Source: MPNP01 sp026710155
Lineage (GTDB): Bacteria > Pseudomonadota > Alphaproteobacteria > Rhodobacterales > Rhodobacteraceae
DNA length: 64,000 bases
Direction of reading: 5' to 3'
NCBI GenBank assembly: GCA_965200885.1
Contig: OZ241737.1
Coordinates: 2,170,001-2,234,000, forward strand
Part shown: positions 8,550 to 16,853 of the stretch, piece by piece
How the letters are laid out: each line of letters opens with the position of its first letter
Position numbering within the stretch: the stretch's first letter is position 1
Notes under the pieces: model-generated
What the model was told of the DNA's origin: nothing
What the model saw: only the letters and a program-made list of their open reading frames with translations
Databases searched by the model: none
Position numbers and translations under genes: made by a program

Positions 8550-10280
8550 ATGTCAGAAAAAGAAGATCATAATTCTGCAAGTTCTCTATCAATTGCTGGG
8601 GGATTAATACTTCCCAGACTGAAGGTTTTGGGTATCGAACAGGTTTACGTCAATTCCGGAACCGACTTTCCACCCATAATCGAAGGTCTGGCCGAAGCAA
8701 CATTCAAGGGAATTCCTTTTTCAGAGCCCATACTTGTCCCACATGAACATGTTGCCATGGGCATGGCTTACGGCAACTACAAGGTTTCTAGATCAGCCCA
8801 GGCAGTCATACTTCATACCAATGTCGGCCTGGCCAATGCAACGACTGGGATAATAAATGCAGCCTGCGAAAATGTCCCCATCATCGTGATGTCAGGTAGA
8901 ACACCTGTTACCGAAGCAGGTAGGTTTGGTTCAAGAACTGTTCCCATAGGGTGGGGTCAGGAAATGTTTGATCAGGCAAGTCTGATAAGGGAAGCCTGCA
9001 AATGGGAATATGAGGTAAGATTCCCCGAACAGTTGATGGAATTGCTGGACCGTGCCTATGCCATGGCAAATTCAACACCAAAGGGCCCCGTATATCTATC
9101 ACTCCCTAGGGAAGTGATCAGCATGAAGGTGAATAATCACAAACTATTTTCCAAACCTTGTTTTGCCACATTTGAATCCACACCCGATGCCGATAAGATT
9201 GGATTACTATGCGATTGGCTGGAACAATCATCTTTTCCTCTGCTGATAACCCAAAGGGATTGTGACGATGAATCTTCATTCACGAAACTTAATGCACTGA
9301 TAGGCAAATATGGCATGGCAGCCTGTACATGGTGGGCTACAGGGTTGACTGTTTCCACTGATAATCCTTGCCACATCGGCTCTAACCCGCACCCATATCT
9401 TGAGAATGCAGATTTGATACTTGTGATGAATTCACCGGCTCCCTGGCAACCGTCCATTCATAAGATTTCCAACAAGGCTAAAATTGTAAACCTGGGCCCT
9501 GATCCACTTTTTTCCAGTTTTCCCATTCGCAACTTTGGCTCTGATCTTACGATCTCGGGGGAGGTATCGGCAATCATCACGGAATTTTCGTCGCAATTGG
9601 AAAAAAGGAATAGGATTCCAGCAGACAAAGTTCGAAAGAGAAAAAACAACTTTACTGGTCAGGACAAGAAAAGATCAGACAGAACCAAGGTTATTGAGAA
9701 GTCAATTAAATCCGGGATCATAACAAAGCAGGCGGTATCTTCAGTACTTGGTCAGATTTTAAATGATTTTGACTCGACCGTATTCTCCGAATTGGGAGCT
9801 GATCTTGACTTGCTGGGGAGGACCGGCCATGGTTCATGGTTTCAGGAACCATATTCCGGGGGCTTGGGTTGGTCTTTTCCCTCGGCCTTGGGAGCGAAGA
9901 TGGTACATTCTGAAAAGCTGATTATCGCCATCATGGGAGATGGATCCTATCTATTTGCCAACCCGACCGTCTGTCATCAAGTAGCCGAAGCCTTGCGCTT
10001 GCCAATTTTGGTTGTGGTTCTCAATAACAGGGAATGGGGTGCAGTCAAACACTCCGTCTTGAATATGTTCCCTGATGGATACGCTTCACGAATGAACAAT
10101 GTACCCTTGACCTCACTTGAACCATCACCTGATTTTTGCAAGGTTGCCTCCGCCAGCAATGCCTGGTCACAGCGTGTTGATGTGTTTTCAGAACTCAAGG
10201 ATGCGCTTCTAAAAGGAATAGAGGTAACCATGAATGAGCAGAGGGCTGCTCTCATCGAGGTAATCGTGGCAAGCACTTAA
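8550..10280 (+). CDS. thiamine-diphosphate-dependent enzyme (acetolactate synthase / benzoylformate decarboxylase superfamily)
   Basis: A 576-residue enzyme from the ATG at 8550; a longer frame from 8475 would overlap dctM and lacks support. The N-terminal PYR domain holds the activating glutamate in 'LVPHEHVAMG' (E66). The C-terminal PP domain has the magnesium/ThDP motif starting 'GDGSYLFAN' near residue 463 and closing with the NN of 'VVVLNNREWG'. The middle domain looks reduced for FAD binding, so a decarboxylase or lyase acting on a 2-keto acid is more likely than a true acetolactate synthase. Position after a dehydrogenase and TRAP genes suggests cleavage or decarboxylation of an imported acid. 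Substrate unknown. Confidence 0.85.
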   Translation: MSEKEDHNSASSLSIAGGLILPRLKVLGIEQVYVNSGTDFPPIIEGLAEATFKGIPFSEPILVPHEHVAMGMAYGNYKVSRSAQAVILHTNVGLANATTGIINAACENVPIIVMSGRTPVTEAGRFGSRTVPIGWGQEMFDQASLIREACKWEYEVRFPEQLMELLDRAYAMANSTPKGPVYLSLPREVISMKVNNHKLFSKPCFATFESTPDADKIGLLCDWLEQSSFPLLITQRDCDDESSFTKLNALIGKYGMAACTWWATGLTVSTDNPCHIGSNPHPYLENADLILVMNSPAPWQPSIHKISNKAKIVNLGPDPLFSSFPIRNFGSDLTISGEVSAIITEFSSQLEKRNRIPADKVRKRKNNFTGQDKKRSDRTKVIEKSIKSGIITKQAVSSVLGQILNDFDSTVFSELGADLDLLGRTGHGSWFQEPYSGGLGWSFPSALGAKMVHSEKLIIAIMGDGSYLFANPTVCHQVAEALRLPILVVVLNNREWGAVKHSVLNMFPDGYASRMNNVPLTSLEPSPDFCKVASASNAWSQRVDVFSELKDALLKGIEVTMNEQRAALIEVIVAST

Positions 10281-10427
10281 CGTTAATCCATAAACAAGTA
10301 CACGAAAACAAAATCTTTGGGCAGAATAAATATTGTCAATGTACCGATGACGCATCTATTGTGTTTGTGCGATCGTGGTATCAATCATGGGAAGTACGAT
10401 GTCCAGGCAACCGACTGTAAATGGAAA

Positions 10428-10447
10428 ACACCCCAGAAGAGGGGTGT
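10428..10447 (-). terminator. small hairpin, terminator-like on the minus strand
   Basis: ACACCCC and GGGGTGT form a 7-bp stem with a 6-base loop. On the minus strand it is followed by TTTT. It could end transcripts coming from pobA, although the DUF2188 remnant lies in between. No T-run follows on the plus strand. Confidence 0.35.
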
Positions 10448-10514
10448 AATTCATAAAAGAGTCTCCCCAGACTATTTATCTATTCTCTGATAAAAAACTG
10501 TAACGGAGGGTAAG

Positions 10515-10714
10515 ATGGCTTCAAATGGACAGCTTGTTGTTCATCGGGATGGAAAATGGGCAGTCCGGAAAACCGGATCGGACAGAGTAACCAGAAATTC
10601 AATACACAGAAGGAAGCTATAAGGGAAGCACGCAAGATCGCCAAAAACCAAGGTAACGGCTTGAATATCCACGGCCTTGATGGCCGAATCAGGGATCAGG
10701 ACTCATACGTGTAA
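10515..10714 (+). pseudogene. DUF2188-family protein, single-base frameshift
   Basis: An ATG with a GGAGGG ribosome site starts 'MASNGQLVVHRDGKWAVRK', a clear DUF2188 N-terminus. After about 28 codons the homologous sequence continues one frame over with 'KEAIREARKIAKNQGN' and 'GRIRDQDSYV' before TAA at 10712-10714. The total length is one base short of 67 codons, so a single deletion around 10595-10602 explains the break. DUF2188 proteins are about 65-residue proteins of unknown role. A sequencing error is possible because only one base is involved. Confidence 0.7.
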
Positions 10715-10767
10715 GATCCATGCCCACCACCATGGTGATTTTCATTTGCCCATGTAATGAATAGGTC

Positions 10768-11937
10768 TCAATAAGGCAAGCCGGTATAATTTTCTGAAAA
10801 CACCTTTTGCATGGCGACAGAATCCCGTAAGTGTAATAATTCACTTGTCATTATTTTTTCCTCGAAGGGATTTCTGCCGGGAATGACATGGAACATTTGG
10901 GTCATCCACCAGCTAAACCTCATTGATTTCCAAACGCGGAGAAGGGCTTTTGCCGAATAATTCTCCAATCCGGTCTGATCATTGTCTCGAAAGAAACTTG
11001 TAATTGCTTCAAAAGCATAATAAACATCGGAAGCCGCGAGGTTTAACCCTTTTGCTCCTGTTGGAGGGACGATATGGGCAGCATCGCCACAAAGCAACAA
11101 TTTTCCACTGCCCATTGATTTTGAAACATAGGTCCTTAATGAAGCTATGGATTTTTCAATCGAAGGTCCCATAACAAGATTCGTAACCAATCCTGTTGGG
11201 AATCTACTTTTCAACTCGTGCCAGAATGCATCATCTGACCAGTTTTCAGGCAAATCGGAAACAGCTACCTGGATATAATATCTGGACAGGCTTTGTGACC
11301 TCATGGAAGCCAAGGCAAACCCCCTGTCACTTCTGGAGTAAACCAACTCATCCTTGAGGGGTGGGGTCTCTGATAGAATTCCCAACCATCCGATTGGCAG
11401 TTGTGCACTAAAACCACCGTCAGAATCATCGCTTAATTTCGATTTGGTTATACCATGAAATCCATCACATCCAATTATCAGGTCTGCTTGGATTTCATGG
11501 GTTTCATCATCCTTTTGATAAAAGACCTTCGGATTATCAGAGTTGAAATCTGTCAAATCAATCCCTTTTGCCTCGAATATAAGATTTGCACCCCAACTTT
11601 CGAGGGCATCATACATGTCCCTGGTAATCTCGGTTTGCCCATATACAGTAATGGTTTTGTTTACCAGCTTCTTGAAATCCACATGGAAAAATCCATCCGA
11701 AGTTGAAATATAAACCCCTTCATGTGTCTGTCCCTCGGCTTTCAATCGATCACCGACACCAACCTCCAACAATTGGTTTACTGTACCTGTCTCAAGGACT
11801 CCGGCCCTGATTCTTGACAGTACATATTCCTTGGTTCTTTGTTCAATGAGAACGAAGTCAATTTCAGCTTTGAATAATTTACAGGCCAAGAGGAGACCTG
11901 CCGGTCCCCCTCCGATAATGACAACCTGAGTACGCAA
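10768..11937 (-). CDS. pobA: 4-hydroxybenzoate 3-monooxygenase
   Basis: A 389-residue FAD-dependent hydroxylase converting 4-hydroxybenzoate to protocatechuate with NADPH and oxygen. Visible: dinucleotide-binding GGGPAG at 9-14, 'SRIRAGVLE' at 41-49, CDG motif at 157-159, and GDAAHIVPPTG at 284-294. Active-site residues known from the Pseudomonas enzyme are all in place with an offset of one: Tyr200, Ser211, Arg213, Pro292 and Tyr384. Length equals the family norm. No protocatechuate ring-cleavage genes or PobR-type regulator are in this window, so the downstream pathway must be elsewhere. The redoxin-like gene upstream on the same strand is 42 bp away and may share a transcript. Confidence 0.95.
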   Translation of the reverse strand: MRTQVVIIGGGPAGLLLACKLFKAEIDFVLIEQRTKEYVLSRIRAGVLETGTVNQLLEVGVGDRLKAEGQTHEGVYISTSDGFFHVDFKKLVNKTITVYGQTEITRDMYDALESWGANLIFEAKGIDLTDFNSDNPKVFYQKDDETHEIQADLIIGCDGFHGITKSKLSDDSDGGFSAQLPIGWLGILSETPPLKDELVYSRSDRGFALASMRSQSLSRYYIQVAVSDLPENWSDDAFWHELKSRFPTGLVTNLVMGPSIEKSIASLRTYVSKSMGSGKLLLCGDAAHIVPPTGAKGLNLAASDVYYAFEAITSFFRDNDQTGLENYSAKALLRVWKSMRFSWWMTQMFHVIPGRNPFEEKIMTSELLHLRDSVAMQKVFSENYTGLPY

Positions 11938-11979
11938 GAAATATCCTGTAATTCAATACTGCTCGAAAGGATTACGTCA

Positions 11980-12531
11980 CTATTTCCACTTTATCGAACA
12001 ACCCATCGAGGGAATCTGGTCTTTGGGGCCATTGCCGGAGTCGGCAATTTCCTTCATGGCATTTACAAGATCACGGGTTCTGGGTTGAGTCAATGACCCC
12101 ATTCGCCCTGAACTGTCCAAACGGCCGCGATATTGGAGTTCAAGATTTGAATTGAATCCAAAAAAGTCGGGTGTACATTCCGCATCATAGGATTTGGCTG
12201 TTTCCTGATTTTCATCATGAAGATAGGAGAAGGGGAAATTGTTATCCCTGGCAAATGCAATCATCTTGTGGAAGGAATCATCTGGATAGGTAATTGCATC
12301 ATTGGAACAAATGGAAACAACACCAATACCCATATCCATCAATTCAGTTGCATCAAAGACAATACGGTCTATAGCCGATGTAACGCAAGGGCAATGGTTG
12401 CATATGAACATGATCAGTGTACCGTTGGACCCTTTGACTTGATTTAGATTGACCTTTTTTCCAGTGGTGGCTGTCAACTCGAATTCGGGAGCTTTCCAGC
12501 CAAAACTACAAACAGGGGGACTGACTGCCAT
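11980..12531 (-). CDS. thioredoxin-fold redoxin family protein
   Basis: A 183-residue AhpC/Redoxin-like protein with no signal peptide. The fold starts with 'APEFELTATTGKKVNL' and carries a redox site 'CNHCPCVTSAIDRI' (three cysteines in NHCPC) that replaces the usual CxxC or single peroxidatic Cys context. This NHCPCV form is a known subgroup of small thioredoxin-family proteins of uncharacterised role, often called thioredoxin family protein. The C-terminus ends with a further Cys (MGCSIKWK). It precedes pobA by 42 bp. A role in oxidative stress during aromatic hydroxylation is only a guess. Confidence 0.75.
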   Translation of the reverse strand: MAVSPPVCSFGWKAPEFELTATTGKKVNLNQVKGSNGTLIMFICNHCPCVTSAIDRIVFDATELMDMGIGVVSICSNDAITYPDDSFHKMIAFARDNNFPFSYLHDENQETAKSYDAECTPDFFGFNSNLELQYRGRLDSSGRMGSLTQPRTRDLVNAMKEIADSGNGPKDQIPSMGCSIKWK

Positions 12532-12772
12532 TTTCTTGTTCCTTCATTAAATTAATTTTGGATTCTTGTGGGCCTAACTTGCAACAAGTTTTTTCATGAT
12601 ACCTATTTTTTTCTAAATTCATAAATAATCCGTAACTATTCAGCACTCCTGCAATGAAGTTGCAGTTTATGCAATAATGCCCGCCAATGCAATGGCACCA
12701 TCGATGCCAATGGTTCATATGGTGATGTTCGCCTGTCGCAGGTTCGTGATTCCCCGGCAATCCGGAAAGGTC

Positions 12773-13764
12773 CTATCCCGGCGCCTGGACGGGGAGGTCC
12801 ACCTCAAGCGGTGCCTCCAGTTCCAGGAACGGTTTGCGAAGCGTGTCCGGCATGTTCCAGCCCTGCCTGCGTGCCGTCGCCGGAACCGTCCTGATGATGG
12901 TGCGGTTGATCGCTCCCTCCATGCTGCGGTGACACCCCGATATCCTCTGCTTCACCTTCTCCATCCCGAGATCCAATTCCGCGATGTTGTTCGTGACTGG
13001 AACAGGCGGGTTTCCGGTGAACGGGAGGACGGCATCGCAATGGCCCCGCAGGCGCTTCACCGGAATCAGTTGGCACCCGCCGGGACAGGCCACAGGCGCC
13101 GTCAGGTTCGGGACGTGCCGTACCGGTGCAGTGACACCCCCGGGAAGGGGGGACCCGGTTTCCCCTTGCAATGCGGACAGACACACTTGTGGGCAACATG
13201 ATCCACAACAACCAGGGGAAACGGTGCCGGAAAGTCCAGAGCGTGGCGCGTCTCGACCCCGACCGACATCCCCTCGTCCAGCGCGTGGCCGCAATGGCTG
13301 CAGCCGGAGGGGAAATGGCTCACGACATGACCGGGCCCGTCGGAACGGAACAGTGTCTTTCCCTTGCGGCCCTTCTGGCCACCCGGCTTTCGCCCCTTCA
13401 CATTGGCGGCGCTTCGGTGCCGGGGGCTTCCCCGGGCCATCGCTCGACGGGGGCTTGCTGCTGTTCCTGCCGTTCAGGCCCGGATATCAACTCGGCCTGC
13501 CTGGCCATGGTCTGCCTCCAGTTCCTTTATTCCAGCATCTTTGGCAACACGCTTTTGGACCTGACCTTCCAACTCCCGTATTCTTGCATCCCTGGCAGCA
13601 AGTGCCTCCAACAAGGCCCGCACATCAACCGATTGTGAAAAGGGGAGACATAAAGTCATGGGCCTGTATTGGATTGTTTGCCTCAATGGCTTTGTACCTG
13701 CGGCTTGGGCCGTCTCATCAAGGACAGAAAACAGGCTTGACTTGCAGGAGGTCAACAGGAACAA
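12773..13764 (-). pseudogene. IS66 transposase, internally deleted and frameshifted
   Basis: Three pieces in order on the minus strand. First, an N-terminal coiled region (DVRALLEALAARDARIRELE, 13659-13474). Second, the basic segment 'GRKPGGQKGRKGKTLF' with the zinc-binding 'CSHCGHALDEG' and 'CVCPHCKGKPG' (13440-13102). Third, the C-terminal domain 'NNIAELDLGMEKVKQRISG' and 'GAINRTIIRTV' to a stop at 12773. The catalytic middle (first two DDE acids) is missing. It cannot transpose. Confidence 0.75.
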
Positions 13765-13792
13765 TCAAACTGTCCAGGATATTGGATGATTG

Positions 13793-13809
13793 GATACCTG
13801 AATAGTTAC
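13793..13809. repeat. 17-bp direct repeat, copy 1 (IS66 end)
   Basis: GATACCTGAATAGTTAC occurs here and again, identically, at 14881-14897. The last 12 bases are the right end of the IS66 relic. The two copies bracket the secreted-protein gene at 13840-14697. Confidence 0.75.
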
Positions 13810-13839
13810 TTTGTTTTTTTGCTCAAGAGTAAACAGCTT

Positions 13840-14697
13840 TTACCTTTTCTGTCGAGCTTCTTCAAACAATTTGTTCATTCTTTCCATATGCTGTTTCATT
13901 AGAATGTGCAATTGTACATAATTGTCCTTATATTCACTGCATTCCTCCATTATATTTTTACAATCTTCCCTCAATAGAAGTTGCTGTCTTTTCTCTTCCA
14001 AGGGGATTAGATCTAAAACCAGTTCTACCTTATCAGCACATGACTTCATGGTCGCTTGATATAGTATTGGTATAAAGTGTCTTTTTTCAGGCAAACCGGC
14101 GCAATCTTGAGCAAATCTCAGAGCCTGATTCAAACTGTCCAGTGTTGTGCGTTGATACTCCTCCGCAAAAATGGGACAACTTTTTTGATAGCCATTCTGA
14201 ATAAGTCTTTTACAATTATCACCTCGAATTCCTTTTTCATATTTGTTTAAGTATAGAAGTGGAATGCTCAAAACAGAATACAACTCAGCTTGAAACTCGA
14301 TCTCATAAAAATCGAACTCCTCGCCAGGATAGTAGGGGTATAAGTCAATCAAGGCCAAGGTTCGGAAATAGTATTTAAGAGCCTCGTCTATATTGGTCGT
14401 TGTCAATTTATCATTGAATTGTCCATCCGTACTTAAATAATCTGCTATGAAAAAGCTGGAGGGTATATGACTTTCATGGTCGGCCAGATGGTAGAGCATA
14501 GGCATGCCTAGAGCATCTTGGCCCTTGATGACAAGGCAAGAAGCATGCGCATATTGGTTGAAAAGATTCTCACTGTCTTCTTTGAAGAATTCCTCAGACA
14601 AATCCGTGCAAACTTCCGTTCCTCTTCTGTATTCCTTTGCGCCAGCCCAGCCGGAGCCGGCCAGCAGCAACGATAAAACAACAGCAATCAATTTCAT
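13840..14697 (-). CDS. secreted protein of unknown function
   Basis: A 285-residue protein starting at the ATG at 14697, which has a GGAGG site 4 bases upstream. An in-frame start at 14778 is open but would place 27 unrelated residues before the signal peptide. The signal is 'MKLIAVVLSLLLAGSGWAGA'. The mature part is helical, rich in Glu, Tyr and Cys, with repeat-like helices ('EALKYYFRTLALIDLYPYYP', 'SVLSIPLLYLNKYEKG') resembling TPR/Sel1 proteins without a clear consensus. It has several Cys, suggesting disulphides in the periplasm. I do not recognise the family. It lies between two copies of an IS66-end repeat, which suggests arrival with mobile DNA. Confidence 0.6.
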   Translation of the reverse strand: MKLIAVVLSLLLAGSGWAGAKEYRRGTEVCTDLSEEFFKEDSENLFNQYAHASCLVIKGQDALGMPMLYHLADHESHIPSSFFIADYLSTDGQFNDKLTTTNIDEALKYYFRTLALIDLYPYYPGEEFDFYEIEFQAELYSVLSIPLLYLNKYEKGIRGDNCKRLIQNGYQKSCPIFAEEYQRTTLDSLNQALRFAQDCAGLPEKRHFIPILYQATMKSCADKVELVLDLIPLEEKRQQLLLREDCKNIMEECSEYKDNYVQLHILMKQHMERMNKLFEEARQKR

Positions 14698-14880
14698 GAA
14701 ACCTCCACTGAACATGCCCTGCGGAACAAAGCAAATGAAACACATTGCCGGCTTTGGCCGGTTTGCTTGAACGACCATGATAGGGACCGGCTTTCAAAAT
14801 GGCAAGAAAAAACTTCGTCATGGAGGTGTTTTCCATATTGCGCTGGATTGTGCCATGCCATGACCGAAGCTGGTGTTTTC

Positions 14881-14897
14881 GATACCTGAATAGTTAC
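14881..14897. repeat. 17-bp direct repeat, copy 2 (solo IS66 end)
   Basis: Identical to 13793-13809, in the same orientation, with no matching transposase remnant immediately next to it. Probably the surviving end of a second IS66 copy. Confidence 0.7.
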
Positions 14898-15092
14898 CGA
14901 AAAACAAGTTGAATATTAACCTTTCTTTGAAGAAATCTCAAGCATTGAGCCGTTTTGATTCGTTCAACGCCCACTTCAATTTTGCTTTTTTTCCTTCCCC
15001 ACTGGGCAGAAACGTTCAGGATTGTGGCTTTTCAGGGAAGAACCGGAAACACCTCAACCGTATTTTCCAAGCATAGGTAAGGAGAATTCCCG

Positions 15093-15947
15093 ATGACTGA
15101 AGATATAGCTCAGGAAAATGATTTTGACAAGGTTCCGGTGATGGTTCCGAAAATATTGCATGAAGCGTTTGCCGAACTTGCCAGGGTGAGGAGAAGGCTG
15201 CCGGGAACAGTGATGACGGTAGCCCGTTCGATTGAGCATGACGGCAGCGTGATGCCGTGCCAAACCCTCCACGGGAACCTTCCACTGTCTTTTCGGCAAG
15301 GTGGAGTACCGGCGTTCCCTGTACCGGAACGGCACGCTGGGGAAATCGATCTGTCCCACCGATGAAAGTCTTGAGTTGCCGGCCGGAAGGATGACGACCC
15401 GTCTGCTTGCAGAGATACCGCTCAGGACCGCCAGGGATATTTTAGATGGGTTCGGGGTGGTCATGGCGAAGCGTCTCGGCCAGTATCGGTGTCGCAGATG
15501 GTGCGAAGGACAACCGGAGCTTTCTGTCTGGGCAAGAGGTCGATGGGGAGATCGCCGGTTTCCACCATGCAACGAACCATCCGTCGAAAGCCTCGGAACA
15601 TGCGGCATCAAAGGATGGTTGGTACGGGGAGTGACGTTCCATCCTGCTCGAGGAGGACAATGGGGTAGACCGTGTTCCCGGGCCATCGGGGATCTACACA
15701 ACCGGTCTGGTGACGAGGAGACAAGGGAGGAATTGCGGACGATCCGGAATTGCTTCAAAGGGCGCCGTGGACGGATGCAGCTCCCAGGCGCCGTTGCCTG
15801 CCGATTGGCCCGGGCTGTGTGGAGACAGCCAGCAAGACCCATGCCGGGGAGCGGATGAAGAGGTCGGGGATGCGCTGGAGCATGGCTGGTGGCCAGGCCA
15901 TACCGGGCATTCGTTCGTTGGTCAGGTCAGGCCGTTTTGACCGGTCA
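15093..15947 (+). pseudogene. ISKra4-type transposase, frameshifted
   Basis: Homologous blocks appear in order but in different plus-strand frames. They are an N-terminal 'PVMVPKILHEAFAELARV', then 'FGKVEYRRSLYRNGT' with 'LELPAGRMTTRLLAEI', then 'GVADGAKDNRSFL' followed by 'GFHHATNHPSKASEH' (the DDE-region VADGAKDN and DFFHA blocks), and finally 'ERMKRSGMRWSMAGGQA' with 'SLVRSGRFDRS'. This last block is the characteristic C-terminus of ISKra4-like transposases (RMKRSGMRW, GGQA, SGRFD). At least three frame changes make it dead. I could not define the element's ends. Confidence 0.65.
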
Positions 15948-16146
15948 TGAGACTATGTCGTTGAGGAAGCCCGCCAATGACAACTGGAATCCATGACATG
16001 AAAAAAGGAAGGCCGCTTGATAAAAAAATACACCGCAATACAGGAATCACACCCCACCTATAAGATTTACAAAATTGATCGTACCTATTAATTTATTCAT
16101 TCGTACAATGAGACTTTACTTTGTTGTTTTGGCAGCAAGTTCCAAT

Positions 16147-16830
16147 TTATATTCCAAGTACTTGCTTCTTCAAGTCTGCAATATTATCCCGATAGATATC
16201 AGGGTTATTGAAGCTACCACCTTTGAATATCGAAGTACCGGCAACAAAAACATTGGCACCTGCCTGAGCGGCCAAACCTACATTTGAAGTATCAATCCCG
16301 CCATCCACTTCCAGATAAATGTCTCTGTTACCGATCAGTTCCCTGATCTCCCTTATTTTTTGAACCTGATTGGAAATGAACCTTTGACCACCAAAGCCAG
16401 GATTGACAGTCATGACACAAACCAGATCAATCATATCAAGCAAGGGGACAATCGTGGTAACGGGAGTTCCGGGGTTGAGGGCCACACCAGCCTTGATTCC
16501 ACTGTTGCGGATTAACTGGAGATCCTTGCATATATGTGGAGTAGCCTCCACATGAACCGTAATTATATCAGCCTGAGAAGATATGAATTTTTCGAGAAGC
16601 GAGGCAGTTGGTGAAATCATCAAATGCACATCCATCACCCTTGTTACATGCTTCCGAAGTGCTGAAACCACATCCGGACCAAAGGTCAGGTTCGGGACAA
16701 AATGACCATCCATAACATCCAGATGAATCCAATCACACCCTGCCGCTTCAACTGCCTTGCACTCCTGTGCAAGGTTGGAAAAATCCGCACTCAAAATGGA
16801 AGGTGCAAAATATATCTCGCTGTTGCTCAC
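16147..16830 (-). CDS. rpe: ribulose-phosphate 3-epimerase
   Basis: A 227-residue TIM-barrel enzyme that interconverts D-ribulose 5-phosphate and D-xylulose 5-phosphate in the pentose phosphate pathway. Diagnostic blocks: 'APSILSADFSNL', metal-binding 'HLDVMDGHFVPNLTFG', 'DVHLMI', 'MTVNPGFGGQRFI', and 'EVDGGI' with the catalytic Asp. The start is GTG. It follows acs on the same strand with a 23-bp gap, so both may be co-transcribed, although their reactions are not directly linked. The length is normal. Confidence 0.95.
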   Translation of the reverse strand: MSNSEIYFAPSILSADFSNLAQECKAVEAAGCDWIHLDVMDGHFVPNLTFGPDVVSALRKHVTRVMDVHLMISPTASLLEKFISSQADIITVHVEATPHICKDLQLIRNSGIKAGVALNPGTPVTTIVPLLDMIDLVCVMTVNPGFGGQRFISNQVQKIREIRELIGNRDIYLEVDGGIDTSNVGLAAQAGANVFVAGTSIFKGGSFNNPDIYRDNIADLKKQVLGI

Positions 16831-16853
16831 GATTTGATACTGTCAATTCGATT

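Larger units (their letters stand above)
12632..13809 (-). mobile_element. decayed IS66-family insertion sequence
   Basis: A 1.18-kb relic bounded by GTAACTATTCAG at 12632-12643 and its exact reverse complement CTGAATAGTTAC at 13798-13809, a 12-bp terminal inverted repeat starting with GTAA as in IS66 elements. Inside are pieces of an IS66 transposase on the minus strand. The element is far below the usual 2.5 kb and lacks the accessory genes. I see no 8-bp target duplication, so the flanks have also changed. Confidence 0.6.

Noticed and set aside
12506..12760. 84-codon minus-strand frame across the redoxin start and IS66 left end
   Set aside because: Overlaps the redoxin start and an IS end; no domain.
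12984..13805. 273-codon plus-strand frame
   Set aside because: Antisense shadow of the IS66 transposase remnant; Pro/Arg-rich composition without a family.
15054..15842. 262-codon minus-strand frame
   Set aside because: Antisense to the ISKra4-type transposase blocks, which read correctly on plus.
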